A stretch of DNA of 64,000 nucleotides from Erodium maritimum (taxonomy: Eukaryota > Streptophyta > Magnoliopsida > Geraniales > Geraniaceae): the NCBI GenBank assembly GCA_963921825.1, contig OY997589.1, positions 70,726,523-70,790,522 on the forward strand, read 5' to 3'. The first letter of the stretch is position 1, and each line of letters begins with the position of its first letter. The notes beneath the pieces were generated by a model. That model was not told where the DNA came from, did not search any database, and was given only the letters and a program-made list of their open reading frames with translations. The position numbers and the translations under genes are program-made. Positions 1 through 10,173 of this stretch are shown here, one piece after another.

Positions 1-605
1 GCTGCTAGGTGCCCCGATCGGTTTGGGGAGATGTCGGCCCCACGACCACAACAGTCGCAAACTGGGCAGTCACCGCAGTTCCAGCAGCGTCAGGCTCAAG
101 CGCAGAGAGCTCCGCGGCAGGCAGCGAGCGCGCCAGCGCCGAGGCAGCGAGCGCGCCAGCGCCGAGGCAGCGAGCTGCACAGCAGGTGGCACTTCCACCA
201 CTCCCGAGAGGCAGACCACAGGCACCGTAGGGCAGGGTGTACGCGGTCACCGACTCTCGAGCCGAGGGACGTCACTCCGGTCATGAGGCTACTCAGGGTA
301 CGTGCTTGCTTTACAATTCATGGGCGTTTTTCTTATTTGATACTAGAGCATCACATTCTTTCATCTCTTCTTCTTTCGCTGGTATGTTGGGGTTGAGGGT
401 AGAACCTGTAAGTTGACCTTTATGTCTTGACACCCATGTTACGGGAGAGGTAGTTCTAAGTACCGTATGTCGTGCATGTGAGATTAGAGTGGCTGATTGC
501 CCTTTTTATGGTGATTTGCTTGTGTTGGACATGACGACATTTGACGTGATCTTGGGGATGGACTGGATGACGAGGTACCGGGATTCGATCGACTGTTATC
601 GGCGA
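1..605 (+). pseudogene. gypsy gag C-terminus and aspartic protease, degenerate
   Basis: The first 250 bases encode a Gln/Pro/Ala-rich stretch as found between gag and protease, with a short internal duplication at about 118-170. The retropepsin-like domain follows: LFDTRASHSF near 331-360 and MTTFDVILGMDW near 530-570. The catalytic motif of this family is DTG; here it reads DTR, so the active-site glycine is lost. Stops (for example after VEPVS near 410) and frame changes also break the frame. The assignment is firm from the two flanking family motifs; the product would be inactive. Confidence 0.75.
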
Positions 606-610
606 TAGTC

Positions 611-2055
611 TTGGGCTGTAGGAGCGGAGTTCTCCTGTCAGCGTTGACCGTGGGAGATGAGGTGGAGACCGTGCAGAGTAGAGAGCTACCGCGGGTAGTG
701 TGCGAGTTCCCAGAGGTCTTTCCAGAGGAGTTGTCGGGATTACCGCTGGCGCGCGAGGTGGAGTTTAGGATAGACTTGATACTGGGTAAGGCGCCGATAT
801 CCATGGCCCCATACCGGTTTGCACCAACCGAGTTGGTCGAGCTGAAGCGACAACTCGAGGAGCTTCGGGAGAAGGGATTTATCTAACCGAGTGCTTAGCC
901 ATGGGGAGCACCCGCCCTCTTCGTGAAGAAGAAGGGTGGATCACTGAGGATCGATTACTGGAAGTTGAACCGGGTCACTGTGAAGAACCGCTACCCGATG
1001 CCGATGATAGATGACTTGTTCGATCAGCTGAGAGGAGCGAAGTGCTTCTCGAAGATTAATCTACGATCCGGATACTATCAGTTGTGGGTTCGGGAGGAGG
1101 ATGTGGCGAAGACCGTATTTCGAACTCGGTATGGGCACTACGAGTTCTTGGTGATGTCGTTCGGGCTGACGAACGCGCCTGCAACGTTCATGGATCTAAT
1201 GAACGAGATCTTCCGACCGTACTTGGACCAGTTTGTCGTGTTGTTTGTAGATGATATTGTGATTTATTCGCCGAGTGAGGAGGCGCACGAAGAGCATCTG
1301 AGAATAGTTTTGACATTGTTGCGCACTCACCAGTTGTATGGCAACCTAGAGAAGTGCGGGTTTTGGCTCGCTGAGGTGAAGTTCCTCGGGCATGTTGTGT
1401 CTCGAGACGGTATACTCGTCGATCCGGTGAAGATCGACGCGGTCTCGAAGTGGGCAATGCCCAAGAGTGTCTTCGAGATCCACAGCATCCTAGGCTTGGC
1501 AGGATACTATCGACGGTTCTTCCAGGACTTCTCACGCCTGGCCGCGCCGATGACTGCCCTGACACGCAAGGGAGCCGAGTTTGTGTGGATTGATGAGTGT
1601 GAGCACTCCTTTACCGAGCTGAAGGCTCGTCTGACTACCGCGCTTGTGTTGATAATGCCGGAGCGCGGGGTCGGATATGATGTGTATTGTGATTCATCCG
1701 ATGAAGGACAGGGGTGTGTGCTGATGTAGTCCGGGAAGGTAGTTGTTTATGGCTCCAGACAGTTGAAGACACATGAGCGCACTACCCTACCCATGATCTA
1801 GAGTTGGCAGTAGTCGTCTTCGCATTAAAGAGCTGGCGACACTACTTGTATGGAGAGCGATTCCAGGTGTTCTCGGATCACAAGAGTCTCAAGTACATCT
1901 TCTCCCAGCGCGACTTGATTATTCGCCAGAGGTGGTGGATGGAGCTACTTGAGGAGTACGACTTCGAGCTACTCTACCATCCGGGAAAGGCGAACGTTGT
2001 AGCCGATGTCCTGAGTAGGAAGTCGACTCACTGCCTTGCCGTGATATCAGTCTAA
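611..2055 (+). pseudogene. gypsy reverse transcriptase and RNase H, degenerate
   Basis: Residues in the main frame give the RT palm, including the core FVDDIVIYS near 1240-1270, [17 protein letters not shown] upstream, and [11 protein letters not shown] in the connection. RNase H begins near 1675 ([11 protein letters not shown]) and continues to [16 protein letters not shown] near 1972-2020. In-frame stops after KGFI (886), after CVLM (1729) and at 2053-2055, plus a frame change near 1790, break it. The catalytic aspartates of RT are still present. It would convert element RNA to DNA inside a virus-like particle if intact. Confidence 0.9.
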
Positions 2056-2185
2056 GAGTGGGACATGATGGAGGAGTTGAGCACGTTTGGGCTCGAGCTT
2101 GATGAGATCACCGATGGCGTGGCCTTGTGTTCGCTAGTGGCTCAGCCCACACTAGTTGCTCATGTTCTAGAGGCATAGGCCGAGG

Positions 2186-3578
2186 ATGCCGAGTCGGCAG
2201 AGATCCGGGAGAGGATTATCAGCGGTGTTGGCACCGAGGGCTGGGGGTAGGGTACTGATCTGGGTCTACGATACCGAGGAGGGATGTTTATGTTGCGCGG
2301 TTGTAGAGAGGATGTGTTCAGAGAGTCTCATCACTCCCGTCTTGCTGTGCACCCGGGTGGCACCAAGATGTATCGGGATATCATACCACAATTCTGGTAG
2401 AGCGGGATGCGGAGAGCAGTCGCGGAGTTCGTATCGAGATGTCTTATTGTTTGCAAGTGAAGGCCGAGCATCAGCGTCCCGCCGGTTTATTACAGCCATT
2501 GCCGATTGCGCAGTGGAAGTGGGAGAACATCACGATGGACTTTGTGTGTGGCTTACCGAGGTCGCTGAGAGGGCACGACGCAGTTTGGGTAGTGGTCGAC
2601 CGACTGACCAAGTCGGCACATTTCTTAACCATGAGGATGACTAATATGGTTGACACTTTGAGCCGTCTGTACGTTCGGGAGATTATCCGTCTTCACGGGG
2701 TGCCGGTGTCGGTTGTGTCCGACAGAGATCCTCGATTCACCTCCAGGTTTTGGGAGAGTTTGTAGAGAGCGATGGGGACCGATGTCTTGCTTAGTACGGC
2801 GTATCACCCACAGACCGACGGTCAGTCAGAGCGCACGATTCAGATTCTAGAGGATATGCTGCGAGCATGTGTGTTGGACTTCCGAGGGTCATGGGAGGAC
2901 AACTTACCATTTGCCGAGTTTGCCTACAAAAATAGCTTCCAAGCCAGTATTGGGATGGCACCGTTTGAGGCGTTGTATGGTAGGCCATGCAGATCGCCCG
3001 TGTGTTGGGCAGAGGTGGGAGACGAGAGTTTACTTGGTCCGGAGCTTGTCCGGGAGACGACCGAGAAGGTCGCGCTGATTCGGGAGCGGTTGAGGACCGT
3101 GCAGAGTCGACTGAAGAGTTATGCAGATAGACGGCGCCGACCTCTTGAGTTTACAGTTGGTGATCATGTGTTTCTGAGGGTGAGCCCGAAGAAGGGACTA
3201 TTGCGGTTCAACCGCGGCGGAGGAAAGTTGGCCCCGCGGTTTATCGGACCTTTTGAGGTTTTGGGCAGAGTTGGAGCAGTTGCTTACCGCCTTGCACTGC
3301 CACCGCAGCTTGGGAACGTTCATAACGTCTTCCACGTGTCCCAGCTGCGGAAGTACACTGCGGACCCCTCCCACGTTATCGAGTGGACGAACACTGAGGT
3401 AGCTGAGGATGTTTCGTATGAGGAGCAGCCAATCAGGATTCTGGATACGCGAGAGCAGGTCTTGCGTGGCAAGACTATCCCACTGGTACGGGTGCAGTGG
3501 AGGCACCACGGAGCAGAGTCGACCTGGGAGCGCAGGGATGAAGTTCATGCGAAGTACCCCAGCCTGTTCGACCCTTGA
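2186..3578 (+). pseudogene. gypsy integrase with chromodomain-like C-terminus, degenerate
   Basis: The HHCC zinc-finger part (about 2340-2470) is scrambled by frameshifts. The catalytic core is clear: [13 protein letters not shown] near 2520, then TAYHPQTDGQSERTIQ near 2797-2845, and YKNSFQASIGMAPFEALYG near 2925-2980. After an in-frame stop at 2763 the frame is open to the natural end at 3578. The C-terminal part has GPFEVLGRVGAVAYRL, VFHVSQLRKY and a chromodomain-like region with QWRHHGAESTWE. Chromodomains direct chromovirus insertion in plants; that role here is from the family, not from this copy. Confidence 0.9.
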
Positions 3579-3600
3579 GGTATGTCCGTCTAAAATTTTG

Positions 3601-3629
3601 CGGACGAAATTCTTTTAAGAGGGGTAGAT
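3601..3629 (+). other. gypsy polypurine tract before 3' LTR
   Basis: The purine-rich AAGAGGGGTAGAT sits directly before TGTAAGAACC, the LTR start. This is where plus-strand DNA synthesis is primed in LTR retrotransposons. It fixes the LTR start at 3630. Confidence 0.7.
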
Positions 3630-6069
3630 TGTAAGAACCGCCCCGACCAATCCCGGTCGAACCGATAGTTTTTTGGCGAAAGTTGACTTTTGCTGGAAAA
3701 GTCAACCGATGACTCCGGGAGTCATTCGGGACCTTTCCGGGGCCCAAAAAGCTTAGTCGTCGTTACAATTAGCTTAATTGGGTCGTTTCCTTTCAAATGG
3801 CTAATTTTACGAAAAAGTCAAACTCGGGTCAGACTTCGCTTAATTAAGGACTAAAACTTTGTGTTGGGACACATTTCAGCCCCAAAACTTTGTGTTGGCC
3901 GAAATTCACCAAAGAGGAAAGAAGGAGGAGCTCCAAAACTTGGAGAAGAAGAAAGGAGGAAAAAGGGTAGGTCTTGAACTCATTTTCTTCCCAAATCTTC
4001 CCAAAATCACTAGTTTCTTCCTCTATTCTCCATTCTCAAGGTAAATCTCCAACCCTTTTTCGTTTTTTGTTGAAGTTAGTTCATGGGTATTGAGGAAAAA
4101 GGATGAACATGATTGGACTGCCATGGGTTTTGAGTTATAAGCTTAGATGATGTTTTTGGAGAGAAAAAGCAGATGGATGATGGTTTTTAATTGGATTGTT
4201 GTGGTTTTGATGAAGACCCATCATGGGTTTTGAAGTAGAGACGTTTTTAGGACTAATTTGGATGTTGGGAAGGTCAAAAATGGAGGTTTTGGGGTTTATT
4301 TTCGTGAAATCAGAGCTGGAGGAAGAAGAAGGACGAAGTTGTCCAGACCCGTCACGGATCCGAGACGGGGACCGTGACGTAGGACGTCACGGCTCCGTGA
4401 GGGAAACCGTGACGACGCTAGTCACGACTTTGTGAGGAGAACCGTGACGGTGCAGACCACGGGTCCGTGACCCGAACCGTGACATACCAGAGTTGGGCCT
4501 TTTGGGCCCATTTTGTTGGATTTCGAGTAATTGGGACGGTTATCTATAACCGAGTCCTTTTGGGGTTAATTGGGAATGTTTTCCTCTTTAAACCAATTGT
4601 GAATTACTCTTGATTCTAGTCTTTAATTGTGATCCTAGACTTTGGACCCGAGCTTGGCGGAGGAGGAGACCTTTGGACCTCGTGAAGTGACTGAGCGTTC
4701 AGAAAGCGATCAAGGTAGGGAAACTAGCGAATACCGGTTTAATTACGGAAAGTTACTAGTATGCATATAGGATGCAAATACTTGATATGATGATAGAATG
4801 CATGTAGGATGTGAGGAACGAGTGAAATGAGGGATAGCTTACGAGCTAGGTCGAGCCGTATGTTTGGGAATTGTCGTGCTGTATAAATGCATGTGGGCAA
4901 TGTCGAGCCCTTAGGTTTGTGTGTTGATTGTGATGCCATGATCTATGATTGTGATGCATGATGTGTGGTTTATTTGTCGTTAGATTGAGAATCACGATAT
5001 GGTCTGCCCTTGTGATGTGTGTTATGTTTGGCAAGTGGGTTACGATTGTTATGACGTGAACCAATGCTTGTGATATGATCGGGTGAGTGATAGACCGATG
5101 TGACGTATTGTGGTAAAATTGTTTGGCTTGGTATGTCGTGAGTTGAACCATGGCATGGTGGTATGCGTGAGACTTTATTGATGCATGTTCCAAGAGGAGT
5201 TGTATTCTGGTATGGTACTTACACCGAGGGGGTACGCCGGTGTAGGGTGGTATCTAGGCCGACGGTGTGGTCCCACGTATGCGCGGTCCCCCGGGGTGTG
5301 GTTCCGGTACGATACCTACCTCGAGGGGGTATGCCGGTGTAGAGTATCTAGGCCGACGGTTTGTGATTCAGTATGATGTGTCGAGATTGTGCCCCGACGG
5401 ATTCCCGGGAAGACATCTAGGTCGATGCTGTGTGTGCTGGTATGATGTATTGTGACTCTGCCCCAATGCGGTTCCGGGAAGATATCTAGGCTGATGCTGT
5501 GTGTTCCGGTACGATATGATAGAGTCGGGTTGTGTACAGCCGGTGGAGTTCGGGGACTACGGTACGGGACGTGTGATTGTTTTACTGGGTATTGTATGCT
5601 TGATGATCGGATAAATGATGTGAGTACAGGGTGGTAGTGGTCATGTAAGTGTGTTTGTGGTTATGTGCTCTCCGTGGGTGTCTTTAGTGTTGTGGTTTGC
5701 TAGTATGCCCTAATTGGATGGTTACTCATGGTGGTGAGCGGATACTCATCACCTTAACTACTTTTCCTATTGAGCGTAAGCTCACCCCTTTACTTTATTG
5801 TTTTACAGGTTTTGAGCGGGATGTGGTCTAGCGGGATTCTCGATGCTTGGGGACTAGCGAGGGTCTTAGGCTAGCATGGTCTAGAGGCGTACTGTTTAAT
5901 TGCCACTAAACTTATTTATTATTTGATTTTGTCGAGCTGTTGACTCGTGTTGTTACTTGGATCTTTTAAACTGTTATTCGAGGCTCATGTTGGTATTAAA
6001 ATTGCTTTTATTATTTATTATTTTAGTTCTCGTCTCGAGTCCGGTCAAAACCGGATTTGGGGCGCGACA
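3630..6069 (+). repeat. gypsy 3' LTR, about 2.44 kb
   Basis: Bounded by TG (TGTAAGAACCGCCCC) and CA (GGGGCGCGACA). Its first 12 bases match the start of the reverse-oriented solo LTR at 59030-61405, so the two are related families. Two tandem-repeat tracts lie inside: about 4340-4490, with repeated CGTGAC/GTCACG units, and about 5215-5540, with repeats of a roughly 85-90 base unit containing TATCTAGGCCGACGGT-like sequence. Open frames inside it have no recognisable product. Confidence 0.85.
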
Positions 6070-7020
6070 GAAAGTCCCGGTACGAAGATCCTTCACACAA
6101 AATCCGTAGGGATCAAATTCAACAGAACAATTATTATCACGAGTAAATTTACAGACAGAAACAAGATTTTTAACAATGTTTGGACTAACAAGAGTATCAC
6201 GCAATTCAAAATTTTTGTGAGAGGTAGGAATAAAATGTTGTCCAGTAAAATGCACGGGTAAAACAACACTGTTACCAATAATAATCTAACTAGAATTCGT
6301 ACAAGGTGCAACATTAGAAAGTGTATCTAAATGAGAAGAGGTGTGGGATGTGGCGCCGGTGTCCATATACGATCCATTGTCCGATTGCTGGAGAGTCATG
6401 GTAGAATTTTTTTTGAGATCTGTATGCTGAGTAGGTTTAATAGGGCCAGAGGGTTGGGTTGTGTAAGGTGCGATTGACGAATTGTTGGCGTGAGGGAGCT
6501 ACTGACCATGCGGTTGAATACGTGAAAAAGTTGATGTTGTTGCTGCTTGTTGGCCCGTGAGGGATAGATGGGTTGCTAATGAAGTTGGGCCTGGTGAGTG
6601 TGGCCCAAGGGATGTTGAGAACACATTATTGGCTTGCTGTTGAAAAGAGGATGCTGCTGAATTTTGCTGCATAAGTCGATGGATATCTGAGAGTCCAATT
6701 TGATGATTTTGAAGTTGCTGTTGCGAGATTGAGTTTTCTGACGCCGCATGTGCTGGAACATGATGTTGGAAGTATTTTCTACAAGTAAAAGCATTGATTT
6801 AACTGTGAGAAAAGAGGGAAAATGATTTTGATACTGAATTACCACGACAATACTATTATATGTCTCAGGTAGCCCATGCAAGGCCTGTAATACAAGCTCG
6901 TGATCTGAGATAGGATGATCGACGTCCGCTAGAGATTCCGAGAACACTTTAAGCTTCTGAAAATATTTTGAGATTGTAAACGATCCTTTACGAAAGAATC
7001 GAAGCTGTTGTTTATAATGG
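6070..7020 (-). pseudogene. Ty1/copia gag-protease remnant
   Basis: Reading from right to left, the gag (UBN2) part gives VDHPISDHELVLQALHGLP near 6850-6920 and FPSFLTVKSMLLL near 6780-6815. The protease follows with MDTGATSHTSS near 6330-6370, with the DTG motif kept, then the GAG-pre-integrase part (VCKFTRDNNCSVEFD near 6110-6150). Stops and frame changes are present. It ends abruptly at 6069 where the gypsy LTR begins. Confidence 0.85.
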
Positions 7021-7030
7021 TAAGTCCCGA

Positions 7031-7192
7031 CACATGCGTCATCAACATAACAACATACGACAACTACTTTCTAATGGGATTATCACACTAGACTATGTTA
7101 AGTCAAAAGATAATATCTCAGATCCATTAACAAAATGTTTACCTAGAGAGAAAGTTGAAACCTTATCGATGGGAATGAGCTTAAGGCCGTAA
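7031..7192 (+). pseudogene. Ty1/copia RNase H C-terminal fragment
   Basis: The plus strand encodes HMRHQHNNIRQLLSNG and then LDYVKSKDNISDPLTKCL, the standard end of copia polyproteins, closing with a natural stop. It is in the opposite orientation to the copia remnant just left of it, so the junction near 7021-7030 marks a rearrangement or a separate insertion. Confidence 0.8.
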
Positions 7193-7748
7193 CTTAAACA
7201 AAAGATTTCCTTCCGCGGATACCTAACCTAGTTGATAGAAGATCCCAAGATCTAGGTTTAAAAGGAAACACGAAGCGTTGGAAAACGTCGAGGCACTAGG
7301 GAGTAATCGATTCCTTCTCATTCTTCTGATAAGTTAGTGCACCATCCGCCGCGTCAGGATAAGTTGAAACACTTTTAATGATGTCTATACTATATATGCT
7401 TAAGACACATTGGAGTATTTGGAGGATAAGTTAGTGCACCATCTGCCGCGTCATGAGCCAAGCAGGTGTTCATGGCCAAAACGAACACATACAGATATCT
7501 AACACCGATTTAGAAGGTTACTGTGTGTTGTCTATTGTCTAGGCTTACACTCATAGCTTACAGTTCAAAGACAATCAAGTCTACTGATTTGCTAGTAAGT
7601 CTGATAGGCTGTCATTAGGAAAGTTCAAGGCCTCGAGCTACTTCACCCGATGTAGTAACTTTCTTTCATTGTACTCAAACCAGTCAACTGTCTGTCAACA
7701 TAAAAGTTCGAGGAGGAAACTACTAATATCCATTCAATGTGGGGGGAT
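7193..7748 (+). other. copia 3' untranslated spacer
   Basis: No coding capacity seen. It lies between the copia stop codon and a polypurine tract (GTGGGGGGAT, 7739-7748). A phrase of about 27 bases (GATAAGTTAGTGCACCATC, then C/TGCCGCGTCA) occurs twice, near 7329 and 7424, a short direct duplication. Confidence 0.5.
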
Positions 7749-8588
7749 TGTTGGACAACTTACTTTTCGACATCCATCCCGTCTTGTTTCGATCATCAAT
7801 TTCGACAACATATATATCCGTTATGTTCATATCATTGCGAACCTGAATGTAAGATGTATATTTACGGAAATACGTTGAATATTAAATGAGATAATAGCAT
7901 GCAAAGTTGTAGAAAAATATGGATTAATGACATGCATTAATGACATTTAATGTAAACCCACATTGCTCACATTACAGTTTCCCATACACTTCATAAAGTT
8001 TAATAATTGGTGTAAAGGCCGTGGCCTTGTGTCACCACTAATGTGTAATGGAGAGAGCCTACACGTGCTCAGCCGCCGTTGTCTGTCAGGTCTAGGCATG
8101 GGCTTTGAGCTTCGAGAAATTCTATCTTTTTGCATGCAAGACTCAACAAATTAATCCTCCCAACTTTATGTCAAGATTCATTATCTTGCATTAGGTCAAG
8201 TTTTGAACAGACATGACCCTTGGTTAAAGAGTTGCAATCTTTCCGAAGGGTCACCTTGTCTACTATTCAAAGGGTGTTGAGGGGACATAAATTATCACTT
8301 CGTTTTCGATTCTTCTTCTCCTCTGACTATATATAGTTTGAGTGCAAGCCGGTTATAAGTCGCCAGACTCCATTAGTTGAAGCACTCGCTAGTGGTTTAG
8401 GTTCGTTTTATCTTGGGAGACATTTGCTCATTCCAACCTTCAGTGTCGTAGATGGGACAATTTTTTCTTAAGGAAACAGCCTTCTGCTGGACTCGGACAT
8501 CCTACTACACAAGCAACCGATCGATTTGGTACTGTAAGTATATTGTTTTTCTTTTGTGTTTACATTGTTCTTGATTCAGTTTCCTACA
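7749..8588 (+). repeat. copia 3' LTR (right end uncertain)
   Basis: Starts TGTTGGACAAC right after the polypurine tract. A TATA-like CTATATATAG is near 8328-8337, as expected for the promoter inside an LTR. The right end is placed at CCTACA (8588) because recognisable gypsy integrase sequence starts just after, but another CA nearby could be the true end. Confidence 0.55.
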
Positions 8589-8599
8589 TACATTGCACA

Positions 8600-9310
8600 A
8601 AATATCTCTTCGGCTTATCACCCACAAACCGATGGTCAAACAAAGATTGTGAACAAGGCCCTTGAAACATGCTTGCGTTGCTTGGGTTGGATTGTCCCCG
8701 TGACTAGTCCAAATGACTGCCATTGGCCGAGTTCTGGTATGATACTTCGTACCACACGACCATTCAAACCATTCCTTACCAGGTTCTATACGGTTAGACG
8801 CCACCAACTCATCTTTCTTATTTGTCTAAGACGTCTTCCATGAATGTGGTAGATCACAGTTTATCTGCACGGGAAGAGACTCCACGAATGCTCAAGTTCC
8901 ACTTACAACGCTCCATGGACACAATAAATATTCAGGCAGGCCGCAAATTTGTGGGTTGGGACTTTTAGGTCGGAGATTTAGTCTATGTGAACCTTCAACC
9001 TTATCGGCAAAGCTTGGTTGTGGTCTGTTCATCACTGAAGCTCAGCCCCAAATATTTCGACCCGGTCTAGATTCTACAAAAAAGTTAGCAATGTATCTAA
9101 CAAGCTCGAGCTCCCGACTTCCTCTCGCATCCAACCTACATTACACGCGTGTCAGCTCAAATCCCACGTGGTGGTTACTCAATCTCAATCTTCCCTCCCT
9201 CCTACAAACTCAGACAGCATCAAATCCAACTCTTCATCCATTGACAATGCTACATCGGAGTTGTTGTTTGACCGGGACAAATGTTTCCCTAAGAATAATA
9301 CTCCCGTAAG
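8600..9310 (+). pseudogene. gypsy integrase C-terminal remnant
   Basis: SSAYHPQTDGQTKIVN near 8606-8655 is the conserved integrase core motif of gypsy elements. After frameshifts, further matches are FWYDTSYHTTIQTIP and, near 8960-9000, VGDLVYVNLQPYRQ, the usual C-terminal linker. Many stops. It belongs to a different gypsy lineage from the element at 1-6069. Confidence 0.75.
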
Positions 9311-9967
9311 AATGTATATTAGCTAGTAGGGTTTGACTTTTATTTTCCGCGTTTTAAATTTATTTCCTATATTTCAAACGACACTCTAAACAATTTCCTA
9401 AGCCCTGTTATAGAAACAAATAGACAAGTCCGGAAAATTATCATATTTTAATTAAACCAATTACTATATATAGGTGTTTCTCACACTAAATAAGATTATC
9501 CGAGTATTTAGGCAAGGAATTCCGAGATTTTCACACAATTTAAGCATGATCAGATCCAGAGTAAAAAAAGGCATGTGTGAATATAGCAACACAGTATCTA
9601 GCTAATTACTACTGTACAAATAAATCAAAATATTATTTTAATTACTTTTTTATGATTGAATTTCTATTTTTTTTTTGTCTAAATTAGATATTTAAAAATA
9701 ATCATATACCAATGTTTGATAATCTTTTCGAATTAATTAATTATAAACATGTGCAGATAATTCGAAAAGAAAACTTATAATTCATTTTAATCTTTAATTT
9801 TTCAAATTTAGAGGGTGATATTATTTAGAAATATAGAAATTGGTGTTTCCTCAAATCTCGCTCAAAAGAATTTAAATGCCTGATTTTGGACCTCCAATCA
9901 ACCTATAATTTCGCGTGATTAGAATTGGTAATAAATTATACAGGAAATCACAATGATGATTTTTTTT
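9311..9967. other. AT-rich intergenic spacer upstream of the SKS gene
   Basis: No coding signal, RNA gene or recognisable transposon end was seen. It presumably includes the distal promoter of the gene at 10174. Confidence 0.5.
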
Positions 9968-9977
9968 TTATATAAAT
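9968..9977 (+). promoter_or_regulatory. candidate TATA box of SKS gene
   Basis: TTATATAAAT sits about 200 bases before the start codon at 10174, behind a T run. Spacing would give a 5' leader of about 165-175 bases, normal for a plant gene. No transcript evidence is available. Confidence 0.45.
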
Positions 9978-10173
9978 CGAGTAAACCAGTCTAACCGTTA
10001 ACTGGCCGATTTTGTGTTTGTCGCCGGAAAGCGAAAGTCATCCTCACGCGCCGCCCCTCACTTCGTCCCTCGAAACAGAAGAAAGCCAAGTAGTACACAG
10101 AGCCGTTTCTCTCTTAAAAGAACACTCGCCTTGTTCGATTATGTAAACCCTCTTCACAACCAGAGATCAAGTC

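Larger units (their letters stand above)
1..6069 (+). mobile_element. Ty3/gypsy chromovirus (Tekay/Del-like), 5' end outside window
   Basis: The order protease, reverse transcriptase, RNase H, integrase, chromodomain-like C-terminus, polypurine tract and LTR is that of a plant gypsy chromovirus. The polyprotein is broken by stops and frameshifts, so the copy is dead. The 3' LTR ends at 6069 in GGGGCGCGACA, the usual end of Del/Tekay LTRs, and the next base begins a copia remnant on the other strand, so this element probably jumped into that copia copy. The 5' LTR and most of gag lie upstream of the window, so the TSD cannot be checked. Confidence 0.9.

Noticed and set aside
9..396. Several overlapping frames at the left edge as genes
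   Set aside because: All are alternative frames of the gypsy gag-protease remnant; the GC-rich Gln/Ala repeats open several frames at once.
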